Counted from the stretch's first letter, positions 1-27,200 are shown. The stretch: 64,000 bases of DNA from Aldrovandia affinis (GCA_029706075.1 JAINUG010000015.1:4920154-4984153); one strand, 5' to 3'. Translations and numbers: made by a program. The notes: a model not told the origin generated them from the sequence alone.

Positions 1-119
1 TTCCCAAGAGAGGTCAGTCCATGGGTCTTTTCGCCTTAAAGGAAATCGCAGGCCTCTCTTGAAGCCCGCTTCTCCTCCTACCGTTGAGACGTGTTGTTTA
101 CCGATTCCTTCCCACGCAG

Positions 120-322
120 AGAGAACCCCAGAGGAGATGGAGAGAACCAAGCAGTTTGCCAAAGAGGTCGTGGACCTCCTACGTCACCAGCCCCACTGCC
201 GAATGTCCTTCAGCAAGTTCATCCCATCCTACCACCACCACTTTGGTCGTCAGTGCAAGCTCACATACTACGGCTTCACTAAGCTAATGGAGCTGTTTGA
301 GGCCATTCCTGAAGTGCTGCTG
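120..322 (+). CDS. marf1: MARF1 exon: LOTUS domain (fourth from the end)
   Basis: The acceptor is cccacgcag before 120 and the donor gtgggt at 323. The protein reads [20 protein letters not shown], then [15 protein letters not shown] and [20 protein letters not shown], the helix-turn-helix pattern of a LOTUS domain with the typical 'YGF..L.ELF..IP' end. The exon starts in phase 1 (two bases completing a codon) and ends in phase 0. Positions 1-119 look intronic. Confidence 0.9.
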
Positions 323-3300
323 GTGGGTGAAACATGGGTCCCCCTCTCTCTTGCTGTGCCCAACGTCTCCGAGCTATGGGTAGACTGCTCTGTCTTAGCG
401 TGATAGAGATCTTTTTCTATACGTTTATCAGATTATTGAATGCAGGTTACCATGTGCCCAAGGTGCTCAACATTCCTAAATTCTGTGCCCAGGGCCTGTG
501 GTAACCGGTGTTAATGTAGTGTAATAATTGATCCGATTATGTAATCAGGAGAAGAGATGAAACAAAGAGCAGCACTCCTGTAATGTGTGGGTAGCTGACG
601 AGGGTTAGCTACCCCTGCTCTACTCAATACTTGTAACGATCTAGCAATGGTGTATTAGAGCCTGTGAGGTCTGCGCGGAGATGTCTAAATGCCATGTGAT
701 TGTGTGCCAGGTTCTGGAGTGCGGGGAGGAGAAGATCCTGACCCTGACGGAGATGGAGCAGGTGAAAGCGCTGGCGGCGCAGTTTGTGAAGCTGCTGCGC
801 TCCCAGAAGGACAACAGCCTGCCGATGGGCGAGCTGCTGACCGAGTACAGCAAGACCTTCGGCTACGGGCTGAGGCTGCAGGACTTTGACGTCAGCTCCG
901 TGCCAACGCTGCTGCAGAAGCTGTGCCACGTCGTCAAGGTACGACCCCTACAAGCGGTACTATGAATCCTAGTTCAAGTACAGTAGGAGTCAGTTGGAGT
1001 CATCTGACAGGAGTGGAATGAGCATATTTGGTTCAACTTTGCATGGGTGGATGGGTGGATGGGAGGATGTTGCGGTGTGCTGTGTAAAAAGCAGCCCAGA
1101 TATCTGTGGATGATCACAGAGCAGAGTGGGGCTGGTCGCATGACATGGAGGATCAGTCACTCAGGAAATCTAGTATTGTCCAAGCTGAAATGATAGAACT
1201 ATCTTGGACCAACCACTGTTTGCAAACTATAATCGTCTGGTATGGTTAGCCATTAGCCATTATTTTTCTCATTGCGTAAAGCCCTTATACAGCTCTGTAG
1301 TGTGACTGGAGTGGTAATAGGGGTCCCTTTGTTTCTAGGTAGTGGAGGGGGAAGAGGGCCGCGAGGTGCAGCTGATCAACAGGAAGTCCCTGCGCTCTCT
1401 GACCACTCAGCTGCTGGCCCTGCTCATGTCCCTGCCAGACGGTATCGACTCGCTCACCGTGGAAGAGCTCAGCCAGCAGTACGAGGCCGCGCACTCTGCC
1501 CCGCTCAACCCCTGCGAGTACGGCTTCGTCTCCCTCGGCGTGCTGCTCAAAAGCTTACCATACCTTGTTGAGGTGCGTGCCCGTCCCACTATGAGCTGCC
1601 CTGAACGCTGTCCTCTCACAATGTAGCCCCTTGAACAGTGCGGTCTCATTTTAAACCGTCGGCCTTGTTGCTGTTGCAAGTGCTGCTAGGGTATTCCACC
1701 TGCACTGCATCCAGAATTCTCAGATGGACATCCGAGAGGACTAGCAGGATTATTGGATTTCTTATCTCTCTGTCTACTAGTGCACATCATCTATTGATTT
1801 CAAATCAATGCAAAGGGATTTTGAATGTACTTCTGTCATCGTTTCCTGTAAATTCTACTGATTCCCAAAGATTCTGTGATGAACATCGTCCAAGCTCTGC
1901 AGTGCTTGAAGAATGAGTGCCATTGTCATTTGTAAGTTTTATATAGAAATATGTGTGACCACAGCTTGCAACTGACTTCTAAAATTTGACCCATTTCTTA
2001 TGTACCGGGAAATGTATGGCGGAGCTCGGTAATGTGACACCATTTTCAGTTCTACTCAGTGTTTTAAATGCAATTGCGTTAAATACCGCACATGTGCATT
2101 TCCTGCAAGTGATCAGATGTATACACGTGTAAATAACCGCCGTCTGTCTTCCCCCATGTGCCCAGCTGTTTGAGAGTGAGCAGGATGACCGGGAGCAGCG
2201 CGTGAGGTTGACCAGGCTGTACCAGTTTGCCCGCAACGTGCGCGGCCTGCTGCACACGTACCACTACCACCAGATCTTCCTCACCGAGTTTTCCGGGGCC
2301 TTCAGCAAGTACACGGGCAGAGGGCTGCAGCCGCGCTCATATGGCTACAGCACTGTGGACGAGCTGCTGGGGGCCATTCCCCAGGTGAGGCACCACACCC
2401 ATTCCACCACCTAACACACCAAATGCACCTCTGCTGTTCCACCACCAAACGTTCCACCACCAAACACACCTCTCCTGTTCCACCACCAAACGCACCTCTC
2501 CTGTTGCACTACCAAACACACCTCTCCTGTTCCACCACCAAACACACCTCTCCTGTTGCACTACCAAACACACCTCTCCTGTTGCACCACCAAACACACC
2601 TCTCCTGTTGCACCACCAAACACGCCTCTCCTGTTGCACTACCAAACACACCAAACGCACCTCTCCTGTTCCACCACCAAACACACCTCTCCTGTTGCAC
2701 TACCAAACGCGCCTCTCCTGTTGCACTACCAAACACGCCTCTCCTGTTGCACTACCAAACGCGCCTCTCCTGTTGCACTACCAAACACACCTCTCCTGTT
2801 ACTGACAAATGTATGCAACCCCTTGGTCTCATTTGATTAAATTCTTACTTGCACTTCCAAAATCGAATGAGTCTTTCCCTAGTTTACGTGTGTCCTCTGG
2901 TGAGGTTTTGTGTGGTGAGGTTTTGCTGCGATGCCGGTGACAGTACTCCATTGTCTGATTTGTTTTGGCCAACAGGTAGTCTGGATCAAAGGTAACGGAC
3001 ACAAGAAGATCATTGTTCTGAAGAACGACATGAAAGGTAATGACAGTGGAGGGGTTGGGAAATCGCCGCGCTTTACTGTGGAGGAATTGTCCGATCGAGT
3101 GGCAGCGCCCCTGAAGGTCTGTGCCTTGTGTTTCCAGCACGGGCAAGCCCGAACTCAAGAGAGAGCCCCCGGCCAGAGGGGGAGAGGAGCAGGAGCCCGT
3201 ACGGTGCTGCAGAGTCCCGGGCTCAGAGTCCAGGTAACCACACAACACGCCCATTATCCGCCAACTCCCAATCATCTCATTCATATTGCATTTATATACT

Positions 3301-4495
3301 TAACTGTTTGCTTTGTTTAAAAAAATAAAATGGAGCAACTGGATTAGTGAAGATGCAACAGAGCTTTTAGGTTGTAGTAGGGATGGTGCAGGTGCACATG
3401 CTGCTTTGTGGTATTCAGTCATGAGTAATGGGGCAAAGGTTGTATGCCCTGCTGTAACTTGGCTGTATTCAGGGTATGCAGTGTGGAAGGTGTTTGGCTG
3501 TATTCAGTGTATGCAGTGTGGAAGGTGTTTGGCTGTATTCAGTGTATGACTATAGTGTGGAAGGTGTTTTGCTGTCCAATTCCTTGGTGTACTGTGTGTT
3601 GACTGGCTTGGGTGTGTTGTAGGTGGTAGTGGGACGGAGGCAGAGCTGCTGTGCCTGAGCTCAGGGTCGCCTGTGGATCTCCTGTGCGGGCCGGTCCCCT
3701 CTTGCCTGCCCTCCCCCCAGCTGCACCCTGACCCTGTCCTGCTGCAGCACGCTGACCTCATCCGCTTCGAGGAGCAGCCCACAGCGCACACAGGTGAGCA
3801 GGACACCCTGACTCTGAAGAATGACTGCAACCCCCCCTCTAATCATGCAGCTGAAGCCTGTGCACTCCTCTGGAAAATAGTCAGGCTAATGCATCACACT
3901 GCAGGCCACGCAGTACTAGGGGAGTTGGAGCCAATCAGAGGAGAGGTGTACATCTTTCTGACAACAACTGGAGCTGCAACCTGGAGCCTGACTGACTTAA
4001 TCCAACGCTGGCAGGCAGAGGGAAATTGTGTCCCACCGCTGTAGACCCCCCAGTCATCATCGGCTAATGACGTAGCCCGGGCAACTAGGGCCCGCAACCA
4101 TAGAGCCCAGCATGCACCCGTATCTACCACGCCACTCAGGAGCCCAAGCTGTTCCACAAAGAAAAACTGCCTTGCCATGTGATTACTGTCTTGAGTTGCT
4201 GTAAGTCTGAACTGCACCCTCCCTTCCTGTTGTTTTTAACGCAGAGAACGAGAGGGCGGACGCGGGCTCCACCACCCCTGACGTCTGCGAAACCGTCCCG
4301 GGCACCAAGGACTCCTTTCCTCCATCGGTCCAGGCAGCTCGGCCGGCCACTGCAGAGGTCCTCACCGCAGCAAGCAGGCCACCACAACCCCCTGCCCTCA
4401 AAGCCACCCTGACCGACAGCCCCAGCAAGAGGGCGTCTCGCAGCCGAGTGAAGCTGGCGGCTAACTTCTCGTTCGCACCGGTCACTCGCCTCTGA
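120..4495 (+). CDS. marf1: MARF1 (meiosis regulator and mRNA stability factor 1), 3' part, 8 exons
   Basis: Coding exons 120-322, 711-938, 1339-1572, 2166-2384, 2976-3036, 3138-3233, 3623-3793 and 4245-4495, all with AG acceptors and GT donors and matching phases; they give the last ~486 residues. The first four exons each encode one LOTUS/OST-HTH domain; then comes a short basic strand ([11 protein letters not shown]), a Ser/Pro/Arg-rich linker ([12 protein letters not shown]) and a conserved tail ending [11 protein letters not shown] before TGA at 4493. In mammals MARF1 is an oocyte RNA regulator with an N-terminal NYN nuclease domain, RRMs and eight C-terminal LOTUS repeats; the nuclease and earlier repeats would lie left of this window. 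The identity rests on the LOTUS array, the tail and the BMERB1 neighbour. The exon at 120 starts inside a codon (two bases), so at least one exon is missing to the left. Confidence 0.93.
711..938 (+). CDS. marf1: MARF1 exon: LOTUS domain (third from the end)
   Basis: 228 bases, 76 codons, phase 0 at both ends. The protein reads [39 protein letters not shown] and [14 protein letters not shown]. The donor is gtacga at 939. A whole domain sits in one symmetric exon. Confidence 0.9.
1339..1572 (+). CDS. marf1: MARF1 exon: LOTUS domain (second from the end)
   Basis: 234 bases, 78 codons, phase 0 at both ends; acceptor gtttctag and donor gtgcgt. The protein reads [39 protein letters not shown] and [21 protein letters not shown] short acidic lead ([11 protein letters not shown]) precedes the domain. 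Confidence 0.9.
2166..2384 (+). CDS. marf1: MARF1 exon: last LOTUS domain
   Basis: 219 bases, 73 codons, phase 0 at both ends; acceptor catgtgcccag, donor gtgagg at 2385. The protein reads [38 protein letters not shown] and [15 protein letters not shown]. The domain is finished by the next small exon (2976-3036, [20 protein letters not shown]). A minisatellite starts about 12 bases after the donor. Confidence 0.9.
2396..2800. repeat. 26-bp minisatellite in a MARF1 intron
   Basis: About 13-15 tandem copies of a 26-base unit of the form cacctctcctgttgcactac + caaaca, with two main variants (gttgcactac and gttccaccac) that alternate. It is strongly C-rich on the coding strand and starts almost directly after the donor of the last LOTUS exon. 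It creates long open frames on both strands that are repeat artefacts, because 26 is not a multiple of 3 and no frame is favoured. Confidence 0.95.
3461..3575. repeat. 35-bp tandem repeat (about three copies) in a MARF1 intron
   Basis: The word ggctgtattcag recurs at 3461, 3496 and 3531, each followed by tgtatgcagtgtggaaggtg or a close variant; the third copy is degenerate. It lies about 50 bases before the acceptor at 3622. Confidence 0.85.
3895..4150. repeat. Dispersed repeat copy A in a MARF1 intron (family shared with 32270-32500)
   Basis: Shares spaced matches with 32270-32500: both have 'acttaatcc(a/c)', then ttgtgtcccaccgctg (here) or actgtgtcccaccactg (there) followed by 'aga'. The type is unknown; it may be part of a decayed LINE or SINE. 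The match is by eye only. Confidence 0.4.
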
Positions 4496-4888
4496 GTCAC
4501 ACACCCCCCCCTCCCCTCCCGAATGTCCACAGGCACATAGATGTAGGGGAAGCTTTATCAGCCTTTTAGTTTTTTCTTTCCTATTGAATCTTCATACATA
4601 TTCTGTGCTCATCACCAACTGTATCGCCGTACATCTTGTTTAGCATTTTCTCGAAGTAGTCGTACACTGTGTCGTCAGGGTTTTTTTTTTCTCTTTCCTT
4701 TTAATGATTCAGCTGTCAGCTTGGTCTTGGGATTCTGTTGTAATGGGTTTCGTGGTAGGATGCCTCTGTGGATTTTCAGTTCTCAAAGCGACGTGCTTTC
4801 TGTTGGGCCGCCGCGTGTCTAAAAGAGACACGGCTCACAGCGGGCGATTGCGTATTTATCTTTCTATTGTTTTAAACTACGTAGCTCA

Positions 4889-4894
4889 AATAAA
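4889..4894 (+). other. Candidate proximal poly(A) signal of MARF1
   Basis: AATAAA lies 394 bases after the MARF1 stop codon. Cleavage position cannot be told from sequence. Confidence 0.45.
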
Positions 4895-7800
4895 TACTGA
4901 AGGAATGTGGGTAAACCAGCACAAAAAAAAAGGATTACAGCCGAGTTAGTTGAAACTGCATAGAGGCGCGCATCATGAACTTTCAAACGATTATGCTATG
5001 GGGAATGGCCTCCCGTTTCCAGTCCCCCGTTAAAATGTATCCCCGCCCAGAAGAATTAAAAAACTAAAGTGAGCTGATTAGTTTTCTCTTCCGCAATTAG
5101 AGACAGAACCTCGAGCCTCTAGATGTGTTCTTTTGATATTGTTGAGAGGTGTAATGCTTTTGTTTTGAAATGTGTCAGTTTTCACAGGCCCCTGTAAGTA
5201 ATTCTAGGTGGCCTCAAGCCCATTCAAAGTTTTCCCTCCGTTTTAGCCAGCTATTCTCTGCCGACTACCAGGGCGGGAGGATACAATGTAATACACAGAA
5301 GCTGACTGAGGCATAGCAAACTCAAAAACAAGGCTAATGTACGTATTTGTTGGGTATTCATAGGTTTCATAGGGCATTGACATAAGGGCATTAAGTATTA
5401 AGATTATTTGGAAGAAAAAAAAAGAAGCCGTGCAGCCATGCCCCCTTCTGTTGTAGCCTTTTTTTCTTTCAGCTTACAATGGAGCGGCAATGAATAGTTA
5501 TTATTTACTCTAGAATTCTTTAGAGTCCAAGATCTTTTCCCCCTGGATCATAATTCATTCAGTGAAAAGAAACACCCATTTCAAGGTGTTTTTGTTAAGC
5601 CTTCATCTCAGGTCATTCGTTTTTTTTCCAATGCAACCCTTCGATGTGATCAGGATCAACGAAACCAACGCGCGTCGTACCTTAAGTCTGACTTTGGATA
5701 GGAGTCGTTTGAGAGATATGCGACTCATCGATGGAGCTTGTGTCACGGTATTTCATAGTGGCTGTTGCAATCCGCTGCGCTCCGAGATGTGGGACATCGT
5801 CGAGGCTTCTTCACTCAATTTGTGCCTCCGTACTTGCAGAGATCCGAAGTCTGCCTCGATGGGGCTTGGCTGTGCGTCTCAGGGAAAGCCACCCTTCGCT
5901 TCCAATCCAGGGGCCCGTGCCCCGACGGAAGCCGAGCGACTCTCCGTCCGCGACTACGAGTCGAGCGCAAACCCCTTTTGTCTTTCGTTTTCCGTTTCGA
6001 GGGGCAGCCAGACGCGGACTGCGGTTTACACCTCCGCCGGTGGCGTGAAATATGCATATAGTGCATAAATCATTTTATGCATGGCGAAAACGAAGGGAGG
6101 CTAGGTATGCAAGTGGTGGCAGTCGCGTAGGTGAACCGCATTTTTAATTGGTTATGAGAGCCATTTCCACAGCACTCGACACCGGCAAGGGATCGTGCGC
6201 ATCTCCTTTTATGGTTCCTGTGGAAATGTCAAGGTTGTTTCCTTTAACCTTGGGTTGGTTTGTCTCTTTTCTTTTTAATGGAGCAAAAAACAAACAAACT
6301 GGAGATTACCTTTTTTGTGTTGGTGTTGGGAGCGCTTAAGTTGCGGAGAAGCCGAACGCTCCCCCATTTTATTTTTAACAATAAAATGCTAGGTGTTTTT
6401 AGTGGTGGTTTTTTTGCGAACAGGGCGGAGCCGGGAACGAATTGCCGAGAGCGGACCACCGCCATGGGCCGTCAGCGGCCTCGGGGAGCACAGGGACGGA
6501 CAGAGGCCCTCGGAGGTTCTCTGGACAGAGCCTGGCTTTTACAATGGCTTGTATCAGCCACGGCGCATGTGAGAGCGACCGGAGCAATTCTCCCATCTCG
6601 TGCCCGCGCGGTTCGCGATTTAGGTTTTTAGTCTTATTGAGGTTGTCTCGTCTTTTTTTTATTCGTGAAACCAAAAGACGTGTCCTGTGCATCGGAGCGT
6701 TGGTTGCAACGTGCGAAATGTGCAATCGCACAGTTCTCCTGTGGTTGTGCGGAATTGGAGAAAGGCTTGAAAAGTGGAAAGGAAAAGTACATGGTAGATT
6801 CGAAAGGAAGATTGACATCCTTCTCTCCGTTATTGTTTGTGTGCTTGGAATGCAGATGAAAATCCGAAATGGGCAAGAGCCCATGAGGTCCATCTCTTCA
6901 TCGAAGGGTTGATCTGTTCCATTTGTTTTTTTGTTTGTCCTGAAGACTGATTTGTGGCTTAGCATTTATGTATATGCATTCCTTCTTCCAGGCCAAGTGG
7001 CTTTATTTATCATTGGACTTCAGTTTGTGACACAAGACTTCTTGCAGCACGCACAGGCCAGATGCTAGATTATGGCGTAACGTTAAGAGTTTGGTGGAAG
7101 AAATCACTCTAAAAATGGTTTGGATTCCAAGCGATTCCTGTCATCCGAGACATCGGGTGCCAAACAAAACCAGATGAGAATATGAGCGATCTTCAGATAT
7201 TTAGTTAATTATTTAAAGAATTTTAAGACCAGCTTTTAATTCATGTCACGAAACCCTATTCCTTACTTTCCCTGAGAGCGGTGATCAATACAGAGCCAAG
7301 ACAAAAAGCAAGTTGCCTTAAACGATGCACCTAAACTTTTAGCTGAATATAATCAGTCCATTTTCTCTCAAATCAAAGCCGTGTACTTGTGATGCCTAAT
7401 ATGAATTGTCAAGCCCTCAAATTGCAGTTCCAACTCGACTCAAATTAAAAGAAATGATTTTACATTATTGCGCGCGCTTCCGTGAATGGGAAGCTCGACC
7501 CGCTGTTTGTGTATGCACGTTTGCATAATTTAGGTTGATTCATTTAGGGTACAAAATGTCCTGCATTGTGGTCTCATGAGTGAAAAGTGAAATGTTTTGA
7601 GTGTTTGAGCCCCCCTCCCGAAGACTCCGCTCTGTTCCCCAGAATGACTGTGTTCAGGCTTGGGGTTACGGCCATCTGCTTCTCCTCTGTAGGGTCTAGA
7701 TCCCAATGTCCCCCACAGCCGAGCACTGATTTGGCGCTGCTCTTAACCGGCAGAACCCCCATTGTTCATCTGGAAACCCTTCCAAACTGTCATTGTTTTC

Positions 7801-7935
7801 TTCCCCACGTAGATGACCTTGTAGCTGCTCTGCGCACTTGTCTCTTGTGTACGTTTCCTTTTTTCTTCCTCTTCCCCATAGATGAGAAGTTGCCATAGGA
7901 GTTTCATTTTGTGAAGGGACCAAATGATTTATGTT

Positions 7936-7941
7936 AATAAA
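7936..7941 (+). other. Candidate distal poly(A) signal of MARF1
   Basis: AATAAA in the context gttaataaatctc, followed by DNA without genes. It would give a 3' UTR of about 3.4 kb. Confidence 0.45.
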
Positions 7942-8814
7942 TCTCACAACAAGCATAACCCTGACCGTCTGGTGTTTGATTCAACTGTCAGCATTTCGCT
8001 ATGATCCGTGTAAGGGAGCTGACGAGGAGATGAATATAGAAATAAGAAAGAGGTGCATTCCAGAAAGATGCATTTATTCAAACGTGTGTGTATATATACA
8101 GGTTTCATCATTTCAGCACAACGCTGCTGCATACAGTGAGTGATCTTACGTCAATACCTTTCTTAAAAACTCACAATCACGAATTAAAGAATGCCACATT
8201 TTTGATGGGGAAATAAAAAGTTAAGAATATGGTGACGGTTTTTATTTTTTTATTCTGAGGAGCCGTGATGGACTAGAGCCGGGCTGGGGAATTCCTGGAG
8301 GGCCGGTGTGAGTGCAAGTGTTCGTTTACACCAGTTACCCAGGCTCAATACGATCATTCACTGTTCACCAATAACCAGTGCTGGTGCACACGGCAATCGG
8401 ACCACAGTAAAACGTTTCACCTAGGGACACAAGCACAGTCTTCAGCTATCATTTATGAACTCCTCAAGAAATGTAGCTAAAATGTCAGATCACATAAATG
8501 ATTGGGCTTGTTAAATCATTAAGAGCAGACATTGGGATAAAATCCAAAGACTGATATGGCCCTCCTTCCCCCACGCCCGGACAAGAGGATCACTCTTTTT
8601 GGGTAACTCCCGTAGAACATCTATGCACTTGCTCTTGCATTCTAAAAAATCTGATTTTGCATTATCCCTCATTACATACATTTTAAATGGACATTTACAA
8701 TTGCATTCACCTCTTCATCAATTCTAGTTCATGTTTGTTCAGCGTGAATATTCTCTCTAATATACTCTAAAGTCTTAGCATTTTAACATGCAAATGCTGC
8801 TTCATCCCCTAAAG

Positions 8815-8976
8815 CACTGGTCCCCAACCCTCTCCTCGGGAACACCCAGCTGGGCCATGTATTTGTTAAATTCCACCACCAGCACACCTAATAAGTAGTG
8901 AATCAGGTGTGCTTGTGGAATTGATCAAATACATGGGCTCACTGGGGGTTTGCGAAGAGCAGGTTGGAAACCACTG
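8815..8976. mobile_element. hAT-like MITE, 162 bp, with perfect 8-bp target duplication
   Basis: The element starts cactggtccccaacc and ends ggttggaaaccactg; the ends are inverted repeats (12 of 15 bases match). The flanks at 8807-8814 and 8977-8984 are both ccctaaag, an 8-bp duplication as made by hAT transposases. There is no coding capacity. Confidence 0.85.
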
Positions 8977-9324
8977 CCCTAAAGCAATATTAAAGGACAT
9001 TTTGAAAATAATGGACCTACTAAGGTAAATCAGTTTCCCATAGCACATGGGTTTTGATTTACTCTGCATGTCTTAACAACCGCAAAGGGAAAGTAATTCA
9101 TACACATCCTACAAAATATACAGTTTTGTGCAGATTTATGGACATATGATAGTTTGTTTTACAGAAATGTTCAGGAGCGGAGTTTCCAGACAATCCCCAA
9201 GCTGGCTGCAGTGGTTTCTATAGGTATAAATAAACCACATATCTACATTCTCCAGTCCTTGTTTCCAGCATCCCTCCTGCCCAGCTCCACCTCTCTGACC
9301 ACTCCTATTCTGAAGTCTAGGGCA

Positions 9325-9392
9325 GGGGCTGAAAAACCTCATCCTTACTCGCAGGTATGATCTTGGATTTGAAGCCAAAGACTCAAACTGTT
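9325..9392. repeat. Dispersed repeat, copy 1 (partner at 13737-13787)
   Basis: Both copies read ggggctg(a/t)aaaacctcatcc, then 'atgatcttggatt' or 'gtgatcttggatt' and 'aagccaaa(a)gact'. The family is unknown. Confidence 0.5.
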
Positions 9393-9450
9393 CCTGTATG
9401 TGAAATACACCCCTTGTACATCATATGTCTGTAAAACCCATAAACGCTAG

Positions 9451-9832
9451 GGCGGCAGATAGCATAGCGGTTTAACACACTGTATTTTGGCTGGTCCGAT
9501 ATGGTGTGCGCTGCCTGCCAGGGATGCGGTTCGAAACCTGTACGTCTACCAGACCAGCCCTGGTCGTCAGCCGTCAGATCGGGGGCGGCATTTGGCTGTC
9601 CGCCCCAGGGGGAGGGGGGGGGAGGGTGAGCCGGCTCGAGTCCACTGTGAAGCAAGTAAAAGGAGTCTCCAGAACGTGGGTGGGTGAATTCCGTCTCGAA
9701 GGAAGCGGAGTTCGCTGCCCTCTGAGAATTAGCTTGCCTCATAAAGACAAGTTAATGGGGAGGGTAAATCAAAATAAATAGAGGGTGTAATTGGCTACCA
9801 AATTGGGAGGAAAAACTGGAAAAAAAAATCTG
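9451..9832 (+). mobile_element. tRNA-derived SINE, copy 1
   Basis: The head contains a pol III B-box-like word ggttcgaaacc at 9528-9538 and an A-box-like stretch near 9466. The body is shared with the copy at 21836-22160 (accagaccagccctgg / ggctgtccgccccagg), and both end ggctaccaaattgggag followed by an A-rich aaaactgga tail. It lies in the MARF1/BMERB1 convergent interval. Confidence 0.8.
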
Positions 9833-10559
9833 AACAAACAAAAACAAACGCCAGTTCTTGGATCTGGAAGCTACTTGTTACTGAACTGTGGTGTGTAACA
9901 TTGTAACAAATTTGTCTTGAAGTCTTCTCTTCACCCATTTAGTGAAGTCCTCTTTTATGGTCTTAAAGTGGCGATAAAACCATATACAGCTCTACCATGC
10001 AGTTTGTGACAGGCTGCCCATTGTAATGGCAGCAAAAGATCATTTGGAGGATGGGTGCTGGGATAGTATTTTTAAAGGGCTAGTAATAAACGCATAAATA
10101 CCCTTGTTATCAAACATGGCAATCTAGCAGTGTACACTGCACAATGAACTCTGTAATGGTGATGTTATTCACTTCATTTCCAAGTCTACAGAGAACCCTG
10201 GTTTAAATTCTTGTTGTCGAGAAACGTTAAACTCGTGAGCAAAAGAATACACTCACTCTTCATTCTGGAGCAAGTGACCTCTGCAGTCATTACCATTTTT
10301 GCAGACTGTGCTGTGGCTGTTGGTTTTTTTTCTGTCCTGAGCTCCTGGGAAGAAGTATACATTTGGCACTTTCATCCATCTGTGTGTGTGTGGCAGACTG
10401 CAACGCAGTGCAATCCTGGCAATATAATGAGAATGAATCCTGATGTGCTTGGGACAAATGGAGCACCTTTTTCCTGAAGTTTCAGAAAAAGAGTTGCACA
10501 AATGTACCCTGAGGATCTGTGCTTCTAAAAATAATGGAGGAGGCAACAAAAAGTTAAGT

Positions 10560-10820
10560 TGGACTCCTTAAGGAAATTGTCTGTCTGTCTGTGTGTATGG
10601 TACCCCTGTCTGTGCAGCGTGTCGGTTGATCTTTCATGAGTTTGTCAGCCTGTGCAGGTTATCTATGTGTTAAATGCCTTTCTTATGCAGTTTGTCCATG
10701 TGTGAAACATGTTTATCTACCTGTGAAGTTTGCGGAAATGTGCCTGTCTGTGCCACGTGTAGCGTGTCTGTCGGTCCATGTGTCCTGTCTGCCTGCGCAT
10801 GATGTGCAGTGTGTGTTTCT
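10560..10820 (-). repeat. Degenerate (TGTC/TGTG)-rich stretch, possible BMERB1 3' UTR
   Basis: Loosely repeated words tgtctgtc, tgtgcag and catgtgt over about 250 bases, just downstream of the BMERB1 stop on the - strand. No gene is seen. I did not find a clear poly(A) signal for BMERB1 between 9000 and 10962. Confidence 0.4.
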
Positions 10821-10961
10821 GCCCCCTGCCAGCTGGTTATGAACCAGGGTTCTCTGGCATGGGCTATGAGGTGAGAGTTTTGTAGGAGAGCTGGATCTGG
10901 TGATTGCAAACCACACTTTGTTCTTTGAGGCGGACGGGGGGGATCGTGGGAGTCGCTGCGG

Positions 10962-26368
<15,407 letters not shown>

Positions 26369-27200
26369 AACTGGCTCCAGATAGTTCCTATCACCGCTAT
26401 ATCAACAATACAATTCTCAGTGTATTATTTGCACAAGCCTGTTTCTCTTACTATGATTATACGTTTTTTGTTTCGTTTAAGCCAGATTACTTTAGCCCGG
26501 TTCTCAGGTTCCACCAACCCAAGGCGCTCAGCATCTTTCTCCTCCGTAAAGGACTGGAATACACTCTGGCACTCCTGACATGTGATGCGTTGAAGGATGC
26601 AGGGAGCATGCGCAGAGTGGGTGGAAGCGGAGGAAGGAGGTGGAGAGACGGGATCGCAATGTAAAAGGAAAACCTGGCGTAAACTTAAACAATGTGAAAT
26701 TATTTTTAAAGACTTAATTTTATCACCTTAAATTCAAAACAAGACGTTATATGTCTAGTGTCTCTGTATTGCTGCCTTGTTAAGAACCGCGTATGTGTAA
26801 TAGATTTAAGACGGGCAAATATTTATATGGAATATATTTATGAAATAAATGGAAACGTATGGATGACTTGCTTGTTGTTAGTGTCTGGTTTTGTTTCAAC
26901 GACCGGAAGTAAACTGCCCCAAATATGCAGATGTAAAACAAAAAAACATTACTTGCCTGCATGGCTAGTAAAGTCAAAGTATTCAAATGTGCAATGCAAT
27001 TTGTTCAGGTATGGTTATTCAATTTAATGGATAGATATATTTACAATTAATGATACAGTCTCAAAGTATTGAGAACCTCGACTCACGTGTGTTGTACAGA
27101 TGGTACACGGTTGGAGTCCGTTCTGTAAGGACAGTTCTAGCAGAGAAGGCAGGATTCTGCAGAGTCCCCGTGCGCAATGGCAATCTGTTTATGGTTCTGG

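Larger units (their letters stand above)
4496..7960 (+). other. marf1: Probable MARF1 3' UTR and downstream sequence
   Basis: No gene is recognised here. There are two candidate poly(A) signals on +: AATAAA at 4889-4894 and at 7936-7941. A long 3' UTR is usual for MARF1, so the distal site is plausible. Two CpG-rich patches lie inside (about 5640-6050 and 6420-6620) in otherwise AT-rich DNA. Open frames of 100-190 codons occur on both strands but overlap one another and match no family I know. Confidence 0.55.

Noticed and set aside
2396..2800. CRISPR array
   Set aside because: The units are contiguous and vary within the unit; there are no unique spacers. This is a minisatellite in a vertebrate intron.
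2337..2840. Several 70-137 codon open frames on both strands
   Set aside because: They are translations of the 26-bp minisatellite in different frames, without a start context or family match.
5562..6068. 168-codon open frame on +
   Set aside because: It lies in the CpG-rich 3' region of MARF1, overlaps other open frames on both strands and shows no recognisable domain.
6399..6965. 188-codon open frame on - and a 156-codon frame on +
   Set aside because: They overlap one another fully; neither has family features. Chance frames in GC-rich DNA are more likely.
9528..9538. tRNA gene
   Set aside because: The B-box belongs to a SINE; no cloverleaf with paired acceptor stem can be drawn. The same holds for 23529-23600.
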